A DNA stretch of 22,925 bases. Origin: Glomus cerebriforme. Lineage: Eukaryota; Glomeromycota; Glomeromycetes; Glomerales; Glomeraceae. The translations under genes were made by a program, and so were the position numbers. Location of the stretch: positions 18,287-41,211 of the forward strand of contig QKYT01000895.1 in the NCBI GenBank assembly GCA_003550305.1. Direction: 5' to 3'. Below the pieces are notes generated by a model, which searched no databases, had not been told where the DNA came from, and saw only the letters and a program-made list of their open reading frames with translations. This document shows positions 10,686 through 20,708 of this stretch, piece after piece (position 1 is the stretch's first letter; every line of letters starts with the position of its first letter).

Positions 10686-11155
10686 TACCCCCATTCAGGT
10701 GATCATCAGTCATAACCTTATGATTTATCCTTCTATGGTCCGCCCATGGTCCATCATTAAATGTCACGTGCCCAATTTTTTAATTCTGGCCCAACTTGGC
10801 GCATTAAAGAACACGTAACATGCGCTAGTTTGAGCGCATGTTACTATGCGTAATATGCATTAGTACCATCGCAAATTACCAGGCGTAACCTGCGCTGTCA
10901 CTAACGCACGGTAACATGCGCCTGAATTAGCGCATATTATGCTAAAAGTAACTCATTTTATTTGGGTAATACATGCAGGCATTAGCACATATTAGGTGTT
11001 CTTTAATGCGCATGTTGGGCCGGAATTAAAAATTGGGCACGTGACATTTAATGATGGACCATGGGCGGACCATAGAACTGATAGAAGGATCTAACCTATG
11101 CACTTGATACATAAATCATAAGGTAATAACCTTTGATGATCACCTGAATGGGGTA
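10686..11155. mobile_element. MITE-like element with long terminal inverted repeats
   Basis: The left arm (10686-10814) and right arm (10996-11155) are inverted copies. Both outer ends read TACCCC(C)ATTCAGGTGATC. Further in, both contain CTATGGTCCGCCCATGGTCC, then TCATTAAATGTCACGTGCCC, then GCGCATTAAAGAACAC. The right arm has about 30 bp extra next to ATAAATCATAAGG, plus a few indels. The 181-bp interior carries no ORF but has repeated GCGCATGTTAC-type words, including a perfect 12-bp hairpin (10815-10826 with 10833-10844). The structure is that of a non-autonomous DNA transposon. The family cannot be assigned without a transposase or a clear target-site duplication. The true outer end may lie slightly further out, because GTRCCCC words also occur at about 10670 and 11186. 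Confidence 0.75.
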
Positions 11156-11194
11156 CACAAATCAAAATAATTACTATATAAGGGGGTACGTCTA

Positions 11195-11949
11195 NNNNNN
11201 NNNNNNNNNNNNNNNNNNNNNNNNNNNNNNNNNNNNNNNNNNNNNNNNNNNNNNNNNNNNNNNNNNNNNNNNNNNNNNNNNNNNNNNNNNNNNNNNNNNN
11301 NNNNNNNNNNNNNNNNNNNNNNNNNNNNNNNNNNNNNNNNNNNNNNNNNNNNNNNNNNNNNNNNNNNNNNNNNNNNNNNNNNNNNNNNNNNNNNNNNNNN
11401 NNNNNNNNNNNNNNNNNNNNNNNNNNNNNNNNNNNNNNNNNNNNNNNNNNNNNNNNNNNNNNNNNNNNNNNNNNNNNNNNNNNNNNNNNNNNNNNNNNNN
11501 NNNNNNNNNNNNNNNNNNNNNNNNNNNNNNNNNNNNNNNNNNNNNNNNNNNNNNNNNNNNNNNNNNNNNNNNNNNNNNNNNNNNNNNNNNNNNNNNNNNN
11601 NNNNNNNNNNNNNNNNNNNNNNNNNNNNNNNNNNNNNNNNNNNNNNNNNNNNNNNNNNNNNNNNNNNNNNNNNNNNNNNNNNNNNNNNNNNNNNNNNNNN
11701 NNNNNNNNNNNNNNNNNNNNNNNNNNNNNNNNNNNNNNNNNNNNNNNNNNNNNNNNNNNNNNNNNNNNNNNNNNNNNNNNNNNNNNNNNNNNNNNNNNNN
11801 NNNNNNNNNNNNNNNNNNNNNNNNNNNNNNNNNNNNNNNNNNNNNNNNNNNNNNNNNNNNNNNNNNNNNNNNNNNNNNNNNNNNNNNNNNNNNNNNNNNN
11901 NNNNNNNNNNNNNNNNNNNNNNNNNNNNNNNNNNNNNNNNNNNNNNNNN
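11195..11949. other. Assembly gap (755 N)
   Basis: Unresolved sequence. It begins 39 bp beyond the MITE-like element and ends at an AAT microsatellite, so a repeat probably broke the assembly. Nothing can be annotated inside it. Confidence 0.99.
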
Positions 11950-12700
11950 AATAATAATAATAAAAAAAAAGATTATATAATCTTAATTTCAGCCAAATTT
12001 ATAATGCCATGTGGAATTAATGAAGTAGATCATACCCAAGATTTGAATACCAATAACTCGGTTAATATCATATTGTAACCAGAAAAAAGTGATTGGGAAA
12101 GTCAACAAGATTTAAAAAAAATACTAACGTTAAAAAGTTGTATTTGAAAAAGTTTTGGATTTTCTTCTAATTTAATTTACTAAAAAAGAAATTTTTAATG
12201 TCATTTAAATATAGATATTTTGGGGGGACTTTTGACCATGAATAGTTTAAAGACAAAATTCATATGATTACATGCGATTATTAAGAATTATCACTATTTA
12301 TGTGAACAATGGAAAAATGCAAAATGGAATTTTAATTAAAGGATTTGACATAGTTTAACATCACCAATAATAAATCATGAAGATCTTATGAAATCAAATG
12401 AACGTTTAAAGCGTAAATTTACAATCATAAACTATTTTTTCTTCCAAAAAATACTTTATTTATTAGATCGTAATAAGAGTTATCACGCGGGGATATAAAA
12501 CATTTTATAATTAAAAAGGGTGATCCGTCAATTAATAATTGTATGCACATTCAGGAGAAAATCTTTAAACAAAAATAGATGATCATCCCTTGAATAAATA
12601 AAAAAAAAATCGATTATCGATCGTTAATAAATTTTGAACTATCATCGCTAAAGCTCATCGTAAACGATCGTTAAATTTTACGCATTTTTTCAAACCAAAA
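11950..12700. other. Non-coding stretch, possibly holding unrecognisable gene debris
   Basis: It opens with an AAT/poly(A) tract. From 12003 a short + strand frame (MPCGINEVDHTQ...) follows a TTTCAG acceptor-like site but stops after about 24 codons. Fragments in the same region are split by stops. No homology was recognised, so it is not called as a gene. Confidence 0.4.
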
Positions 12701-12706
12701 CTTGCT

Positions 12707-12925
12707 TCAAATATATTTGGGATATGGCGCTATATGTCAGAATCGATTTTTGTTTCCCAAAACTTGACCCGTTTCAGTCTATAAACTAGGCTGAGTTTGA
12801 CATTTGAACTTGACAATGTCCTAAACCATATAGGGTTAGTTTGGGATATGAGATATGAAATTAACCATGGGGGATATGATTATCATCCCAAATCAAATTC
12901 GTTTGGAAAGTCCGAAATTGAAGTC
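12707..12925. repeat. Degenerate TTTGGGATAT repeat block 2
   Basis: TTTGGGATAT occurs near 12715 and 12840, with CCCAAAACTTGACC, CATCCCAAATCAAATTCG and related words between and after. The vocabulary and spacing are those of the block at 6178-6470, but more decayed. There is no ORF. Confidence 0.55.
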
Positions 12926-13156
12926 GGACAACATTTTAATATAGTCAATCTTGAAAGAAATCAATTTTCTCTTTAGAATCTATATTGCAAATATTAATAT
13001 TATATATCATTTACAAAATTTTTAACGTAAAAAAAAAAAAATATGCAATAATTTAAATAATTTACAATAATTTATTAAAGTAAAGCCAATATTACAACCC
13101 GTTATAATATGATAAACGTGATACCTATAATAATAAATTAAAAAGAATAAACATAA

Positions 13157-15432
13157 TCATTTCTTATTATCTAAATTAATTCTTTCTCTAAAATTGATTT
13201 CAAGATTTTTAGGCCTAAATAGAAAAGCAGGACCTAAAACCAACTCTTCTTTATGAATTGAATTTTCAGGTAAACTCCATTCATATTTGAGCACTACAAT
13301 AAATAAATAATCATTAACGCGTTACAAAAAAAAAAAAATCCAAAAAAAAAAATTTAAATCAATTTTTATTATACTTACAAAACATTACGAGTATAATTCT
13401 TTGTTCCATTATACTAAAGTTTTGTCCAATACTATAAAATAAATATACACGTATTAAATAAATATCAATAGAAATTATAAAAATAATTATCATTCAACTT
13501 TAAATTTACCAATTTCTTGGCCCAATACTAAATGGAATGTAAGAAAATTGATGTCTTTTTTCATTCGTCAGCCATCTTTCGGGATCAAATTTATAAGGAT
13601 CATCCCAATGTTTTGGATCATGATGGACTCCATAGTTCGATACTTTTACTATAGAATTTTCGGGAAGTACATATTCGCCAAGTTTTGTAGGTTTTTGAAG
13701 TTGTCGATACGTCATTGGAGCAGGATATTTTCGTAAACTTTCTTTAATAATAGCATTTACGTATTTCATTTCCTACGCGTTAAGAAGATTTTTTGTAAGT
13801 TTTTATTGAAAGTTGATGATAAATAAAAAATCATATTATTCGCGGATTTTGTACCTTTAATTTTTCCGCTGTTGGTATTTTTACTTCATTTCCAAGTGCT
13901 TTTATTACTTCCTTTCTTGCTCTCTCTTGCATTTCCTATTTATTTAAAAAAAAAAGAAAATATTTAGAGGAAAGCAGAAAAAAACAAATATTTAAACCAT
14001 TGTCCTTGTTAAAAAGTTACTTACGGGATATTTTGCGAGATGATAAATAGATGAACTTACAGCCATTGATGTAGCTAAATAAATTACGAAAAAATTTAAT
14101 TATTATGAACGAAACCAAAAAAAAATAAAATAAAATAAAGGTGTTCATACTTACTATCATTACCAGCGCTAAAGAAATTAGCCATATTATCCCTTAAATC
14201 TTGTGGTCCAATATTAATATTTTCTTGTTCACTAGCTTCTAACATACTTACCAACAATTCTTCATTATTCAATTTTTTCTTTTCATTTAATTTTTTACGT
14301 TTAGCCAATTCAATTTTTTTAAGATCGATAATTTCAAATATAAATTTATCAAAATCTTTTATCTCAGCGTTAAATATTCTATTTCTTTTAGTAGGTAACT
14401 TATTTAAGAATGGAAATACATATGATGGATATGATTCTACATGATTAATGATAGATTTATATTTACGAACGATATCTGGTAATTCTTTGGATTTTAATGT
14501 CTAAAAAAAAGAAAAGAAAAATAGGTATATTATTTTAAAAAGTTTATAGTTTTTCAAAAAAAAAAAAAAAAATTCTTACCCCAAATGAATAACCAAAAGC
14601 AACTTGTCCTAAAACTTCAATAGTTATACGTTGTAAAAGTTCATAAATATCAACTGGTTTATGAATGTCATTTTGTAAATATCGGAATGTATTCAAGACA
14701 ACATCTCCCATGACATGAGGAGACAGTGCACGATTAAATGCCGGATTTGATAATTTTCTATGAGTGCGCCATTTCTAATTTTTATTTATATTACGTAAGT
14801 ATAAAGTAATAATCACGTGACCAACAATTAATAATGATAATACTTACTTCACCATTTGAGAATACGATTCCATTTCCATAGAATTTAAGGACAGGTAGTT
14901 CACTACTAAATTGATATTTAGGAGCTATATCCTCTGTTTATAAAAAACAAACAAATTATTACATGTTATTGAACGTAGCATTAAAATATCAACCCCTTTT
15001 TTTTCGAAATTTTTGTGTAACACTGCTTTCCAGGAACAAAAACCAAAAAAAAAAGAGCGTCCCACATTTTCTATAAAAATTCACCTGGTTCGTTCAAAAT
15101 TGTTCTAGCGAAATCAGCGCTTATGATGGTATAATAATCGTTTGCTCCTAAACGAGCCTATATTAAAATAAAAAAATATTTTTTAAACGGTTAAATCAAA
15201 ATTTTATAAATTCTTTTTTTCAAGAAATAAATACCTTGTAAATTCCTGCTTCGTAATATTTATCGGGTATAATTTCTAAAACATCAACGTGAGGTCCAGT
15301 TAATACGGACCATAGTACAGGAATGAAGGGAATTTTTGGAACTTCTCTACCGAGAAGTATTTTATGTTTTCTATGATAGTTCTTTTGAACAAGGTAAACA
15401 GCAAAAATGAATAAACCCAAAAATATCCACAT
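13157..15432 (-). CDS. Cytochrome P450 monooxygenase
   Basis: Ten exons on the minus strand: 15432-15235, 15157-15085, 14933-14848, 14774-14580, 14500-14155, 14074-14025, 13935-13855, 13772-13510, 13431-13379 and 13293-13157. All introns are GT...AG and in phase, giving 493 aa, a normal P450 length. An N-terminal membrane anchor spans about residues 2-17, as in ER-bound microsomal P450s. The helix C motif WxxxR is W121-R125 (WRTHRK). The I-helix oxygen-activation motif AGNDTT is at 296-301, ExxR is E354-R357, and PERW is at 407-410. The haem loop FSIGPRNCIG is at 424-433, with the thiolate ligand Cys431. All signature residues are intact, so it is predicted to be an active haem-thiolate monooxygenase needing a P450 reductase. 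The substrate is unknown, and I do not assign a CYP family. Upstream of the ATG on the minus strand is AT-rich DNA, and no clear promoter is called. Confidence 0.94.
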
Positions 15433-16560
15433 GGTTATTTGTGATTTCTTTTAATGTAAAAGGAAAAGGGAAAAAAATTCTATTTTTTTTTTTTTAATAC
15501 TTTTTTTTCAGCGTTTTTATATGAGAATTTTTTTTTTCGGTGTAAGTTACTTTAAAAATCTAGATTTGCATATATAAATAAAATAATATAAAATAGAGTT
15601 TAAACAGATTTTTTTTAAAATATTTCCAAATTCTTTTAAATGGTTGAAAACCTTATCAATTTTATCCCCTACGGAGATACTTAAATTAGGTTTAAATATT
15701 TTAAGGAAAAATATTTTTCAATCAACCTTGTTTATAAAAGAGAAAAGGGCGGAAGCAGCGAATTTATTCGTTTTTTTCATGGCATGATAAACCCAAAATT
15801 TATATTTTTTGATGCCATTATTAATCGTATCACTAATTCATTGTCTTTCTTTAAACGCGAAAGTGATTGGATTGTGCGTGTTTGCAAATAATTAATTGTT
15901 ATAGTGTCACAATGATCTTACCAAATTAATGATCGTGGTACCTGGTAATTAATACCGGATACGATCTCTAAATAAAGCAAAGCACGTGCTCTTGTATATT
16001 TAAATATATGGCCCAAGATATTAAAGTAGTCCCAAAAATACCATTGTTGGGCAAAAATTTTTTTTTAATATAATAAAAAAAATTATTATCAATCCATCAA
16101 TCAATATTTTAATATTTTTAAAAAATATTGTAACGACCCACAATGGACTTTTATAATTATATTTAAAACAATATTAAAAGATAAGACATAAATATTGACT
16201 ATAATGGTTAGTTCGTATATTAGAGTTTAAGTTTTTTTATTTTTTTCGGTCAACACCTTTGAAACCTTTCCAAAAATATGATTATAGAAATGATTAAAGT
16301 TTGAACTTCGGAGTTAAATCCGAATACTAATTTTTTTTTTAACAATACGAAATACCAGGTATAATAGATTAATATTTTTGAATTTCAGGAAGCTAACGAA
16401 GAAAATCCGGTTTCCGATTTCAATTTGATAATATTTCAAAATAGGTTTCTTTGATAAAAAATTTTTTGGACCACTTAACTTTTTCAGTAAACGATTTTCT
16501 TCGGACAAAAACGGATCCTTTATTACAAAATGATTATCAAAGTTCCCTTTTAAAGTCGGA
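15433..16560. other. Intergenic DNA upstream of the P450
   Basis: No gene was seen. This stretch includes the P450 5' region, with T runs at 15482-15495 and 15522-15538. The remainder is AT-rich, with no recognised repeat or RNA. Confidence 0.5.
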
Positions 16561-16677
<117 letters not shown>

Positions 16678-16896
16678 ATAGAAAATGCCATTTTTGATGT
16701 AATCTATATTACAAGATCTATCAGTCAATATAAAAAAAATTTTTATTGCCTTAATAATAACAAATATAATTACGTCTTAAACCTTATTTGTAATATAAAT
16801 AATAAAAAAAAAATTAAAAACATATTTTTCTTAACAAGAAATATCCAATTAATGAACTAACCGAATAAATTGATTCTATTTAATTTAATAAATGAA

Positions 16897-16920
16897 AATA
16901 ATAATAATAATAATAATAAT
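16897..16920. repeat. (AAT)8 microsatellite
   Basis: Eight perfect AAT units, on the opposite strand sense to the (ATT)14 tract about 220 bp upstream. Confidence 0.85.
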
Positions 16921-18600
16921 AAAATATATCAAAATAATAATATTCATAAATATGACTTTAAAATTATTAATTATTTTGAATTGTATATACTAACTGAATA
17001 TATTTACAATTTGAAACATTATTGTACGATCATTCGAATGTTAGTCTAGATTGCTCAAATACTAGAATGTTAATCTGGAATGTAATCGGAGTAAAAAAAC
17101 AAATAAAATTCATTACAAATAATTTCGTCATTTAAAGAATTAATCAAATATAAATAAATAAATGTATATGAATTTAAAATGAATTATAATAATATGAATT
17201 ATTAACTTTAATAGTAAATTCGTGTAGAATAAATAACTTAATAATTTCAGGAAATATTAAATAACAAAAAAAGTAATTTTCAATAAAGAAATGTTGATAT
17301 GATTTAAATGTAATAATTATCAACCGAAAGAAACAGGATTTTATCCTGCCTAGATAAAGTAAATCGTAATAATTATGTTAATTGCTCAAAATTAAAAAGA
17401 ATTACTCAAATTGTATATGCGTTACGTAAAATAGCAATAATTTTGTTCTTTGTTTATTTTTCATTAACCTACCTAATCGTCCAGAGCGTGCTCGTGTGGA
17501 ATTGACATTTTCCAAAATGTAATCAGTAAATCCAATCCTAATTAAGAAGTTCTATATATTTTTACCAGTACTTGTTCATTTAATTATGTAATTTATTTGC
17601 TTTGTAATTTGTAATGCCAAGTCCTTTAATTTTGTTTATTGTCAATTACTTTGTTTTAAGGGTTGAATGAGTCCTTTTATCAACAAGGTTTGTGACCAAA
17701 ACAATATTTATATAATATGATACACTATTTATTTTCAACGAGTTTATGATATTTAGTAATGTTTATATTCTTTTTTCTATAATATTGTTTATGTAGAACC
17801 ACTCGTTTCTCACTGTTACCATAGTAGGGAATAAATTGAAATCCAAATCTGGAAGATAAGCATAATGATGTCTCGTTCCTCTCGTAATAAGATTGGCTCT
17901 CTCTAATTTGTTTTTGAAATATTCAGCCTTTTTAACGTTTCACATGTTTGAAAAAAAAACCTTAAATTACTTCACGCGAAAACGGGTTGTTATCTCTTGT
18001 TATTCTTGTTATCCCGTTATCTCATAAATTAATTTTACCTATCTGTAATAAATAAATTTTAAATTCATCCGAAATTCAATTTCCGCTGGTGATCATCACC
18101 CGGCGATTATTATGTAGATCTCGTAATAGTCGTAATATTGTTACTCGTACAAATGTTTAATAATTCACTGTGATAACGATCATATTTAGATATTTTTTTT
18201 ACAAAATTATTTATAGTTTTAAAGAGTTATTTTATTGGTTTAATTATGATAAAATGTTTAAACAAATAATTAAAATTTGGTCGGTCTAGATTCTAGAATT
18301 ATTAATTCGTCATTCATACAAATGAACCATAAAATTTGATTATTAAAAGGCGATGATAAATAAATATTTATTTATTTTTTTTTATTATTAATTTGATATT
18401 CCGGAAAAAAATATGTAATAACTTAAGAATTGTTTATCATTAAGATGCGTCTTGATATGCATCCAATGATCTTCTAATCTCTAAATTGCGAATTTTTAAA
18501 CCATGTGATTTTCAATCCGTTCTTATGAAAGTGTCTTTGGTGTTTATTGACCTTTTCTAAATTATGCTACCCCCCTATAAATCATCTGATAAAAAAATTA
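16921..18600. other. Gene-free AT-rich stretch
   Basis: No ORF longer than chance was seen on either strand, and no tRNA- or rRNA-like sequence or recognisable repeat. A GC-richer patch at about 18085-18110 (TGATCATCACCCGG) does not form anything I can name. Confidence 0.5.
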
Positions 18601-18603
18601 TTA

Positions 18604-18663
18604 GATTACAGGACGATTACTGGACAAAAAACGGACAATTTGTCCTGTAATTATCCTGTAATC
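18604..18663. repeat. Imperfect foldback / inverted repeat
   Basis: The 23-nt left arm begins GATTACAGGA (18604-18613) and ends with ATTACTGGACA. The right arm runs from TGTCCTGTAAT to TCCTGTAATC (18654-18663). The arms pair with about three mismatches around a short loop, and GGACAATTTGTCC inside the loop region is itself palindromic. It could be a very short foldback element or a regulatory hairpin. Confidence 0.6.
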
Positions 18664-19560
18664 GTAATCACTCAGTAATCACAACATACACAGAATTCTG
18701 AAAACTGCAATAATAAAAATTTACTTGACTTTTAATAAATGACATATTTACAGTATATGCCAATAATATTAGTTTTTATATTGCATTTTAGCAATTGGTA
18801 TTTTACTTTGCCAGAATGTCAAATTTTATATTAATAATAAAAATATATATAACTTTCACTAGCTTTAATAATCAATTTTACGGAATAAAAAAAATTTAAA
18901 AAAAAAATTTTTTTTCATTAAAATGTAATATTAGATAAATGACTTTTAAAAATAAATCACAATTAATTGCGCTTGATAAAAAGTTTTGAATTTCTTATTC
19001 AACATTTTAGCCTAATTAAATTCTATCATTTCAGCCAAAATTATTGAAAATTCTGGTGAATTATTATCTAATAATTAATAGGAATCAAATTAAAATTGTT
19101 TCTTATCGATGATTTATCGTTAGTTAATACTACTGGAATAACATCTTTAATTAAATTTTTATGCACTCTTTTGCATCTTAAACGTGTGGTAACTAGTAAG
19201 TGGTACCTTCCAAAATTATAATATGAAATTTAAACTTCTGCTGCTGGTACTTGCAATTTTAGTTTAAACTTTCGCCAGTCTTTCGCCTCTCTATTAAAAA
19301 TATTATTTCATAGCTTTGGCTTTGACAAAGCATCATTATTTTGTAATATATGGGGCTTATATGCACATAAAGCTAAATGTGATTGTCACTGCACCAGCAT
19401 TAGGATGGAAGTTCGGGAGAATTAAAAATGCAATTGCCAAAATTCTACTCTAATGCTTGTGTGATGATGATCACCTGCGGTCACATTTAGCAACATTTTT
19501 TTATTTAGCAAAATTAGTACATGATTGAACCAAGCTCTACTAGTAAAAAGGAAGTTTGAC
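18664..19560. other. Gene-free AT-rich stretch
   Basis: No gene was supported on either strand. An A/T homopolymer patch lies at about 18885-18917. No RNA gene or clear repeat was seen. Confidence 0.5.
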
Positions 19561-19568
19561 AATTTAGA

Positions 19569-19690
19569 TGTTGTAGTCCCAAATCTCACTTGAGATATCC
19601 CGAATCAAAACTTGTGACAAACCGACAAACCCTATGTCCGAAATTTAACTGTCCCAAACCAGGTTAGTCAGATTTAAAATGTTTAAAATC
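19569..19690. repeat. Degenerate TTTGGGATAT repeat block 3
   Basis: The block starts TGTTGTAGTCCCAAATCTCA, then GAGATATCCCGAATCAAA, then GTCCCAAACCAGG. Block 1 has GTTGTAGCCCAAACTTGACC at its left edge, so the left boundary of the family seems shared. It is the most decayed of the three blocks. Confidence 0.5.
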
Positions 19691-19715
19691 TCAAACCACG
19701 AGAAATTTTTCAGAA

Positions 19716-19760
19716 CAATGATCATTTATCGGAGTTGTTTCCAGAAATTTTTTTAATAGG
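19716..19760. repeat. Dispersed ~45-bp repeat, copy B
   Basis: Near-identical to 9973-10017: AATGATCATTTATCGGAG, TTGTTTCCAGAA, T run, ATAGG. It lies directly after repeat block 3. Confidence 0.65.
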
Positions 19761-20598
19761 TAGAGTTCGGGTTACAACGACAAAACATTATTGGCCCAAA
19801 CATTTCAGGCATCCGAAACCCTACACTTTAATAGCGTTGAGCACTCATTGATTCGGTACTCCAGCCACTAACTATGAAATTTAAAGGTGAATAAATGTAA
19901 ACGATTTTGATCAATTTTTAGTTTAACAATATCTGTAAATTAAACGTGGCCAGAATTATCGCCAATTTTGACCGGAGTTAAAGTTCCATTCAGAACTTTG
20001 AAATTTGACCAAAATTAAGATTTTTTTTCTAATTCCGGCCTAATCATGTGATTATTATTCTTGATAAAGACCTAAGCCCTAATGGTCAATTGAATTATTA
20101 TATACAAAAAATAATATGTGGTTTTCTAATATATTCTTACGTTAAAAACAATATTTTTAGAAATTTGGATTGAAAATTAGAATAAACGAAAAATTTATTC
20201 CTTTCTTTATTGTAAAATCTTTGATCATGATGTTTATTTTTTACAAATTAATTCAATTTTTTATATAGTGATAATACTGATTGGCTGGCGTTAATAAATT
20301 TGGTATTTTTATTAAATTATCTGTAAAATGACAAATCAAAATTAATGTGTAAAGCAATGGCCACATTTTCCATCGTAAAAAGTAATTGAAAATATGGCAT
20401 TTAATAATTATGAGATTTATTCTTATTTTTTTTCATTAAACTCGTCTAATATTTTTACATTACTGATTTTTTCGTAAATGTAACATATTTAGAGTTTTTA
20501 CAGAAGGGAAAATTTATTCCTCACCCCGAGATGAGATCAATATTCCTCACCCTATCACGTGATCATATAATGATATATAAATATAACACCTATTGTTT
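19761..20598. other. Non-coding stretch left of the retroelement
   Basis: No ORF was seen. It contains GTGGCCAGAATTATCGCC (about 19947) and TAATTCCGGCC (about 20031), words related to those near 10460 and in the MITE-like arms. This is probably old repeat debris. Confidence 0.45.
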
Positions 20599-20615
20599 AA
20601 TAACATTAAAATTTG
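20599..20615. repeat. Target-site duplication, left copy (17 bp)
   Basis: AATAACATTAAAATTTG, identical to 22825-22841. The pair brackets a unit with one long ORF and an A-rich 3' tail, as expected for target-primed reverse transcription. Confidence 0.85.
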
Positions 20616-20708
20616 GGAGAAAAAAAAAACTCTTTCTCATTTTTTACATTTTATTAGAAATATGCAGTAAAATTTTCTAATTTTTATTGTTTAATAATAT
20701 CGTTTAAA

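Noticed and set aside
11148..11954. 268-codon open frame on the + strand
   Set aside because: All but about 16 codons are N from the assembly gap, so there is no coding evidence.
11990..12370. Possible gene relic after a TTTCAG acceptor-like site (frame MPCGINEVDHTQ...)
   Set aside because: The frame closes after about 24 codons, later fragments contain several stops, and no family was recognised.
153..15432. SDR cluster plus P450 as a secondary-metabolite gene cluster
   Set aside because: The genes are separated by about 8 kb containing a pseudogene, repeats and a gap, and there is no backbone synthase or transporter.
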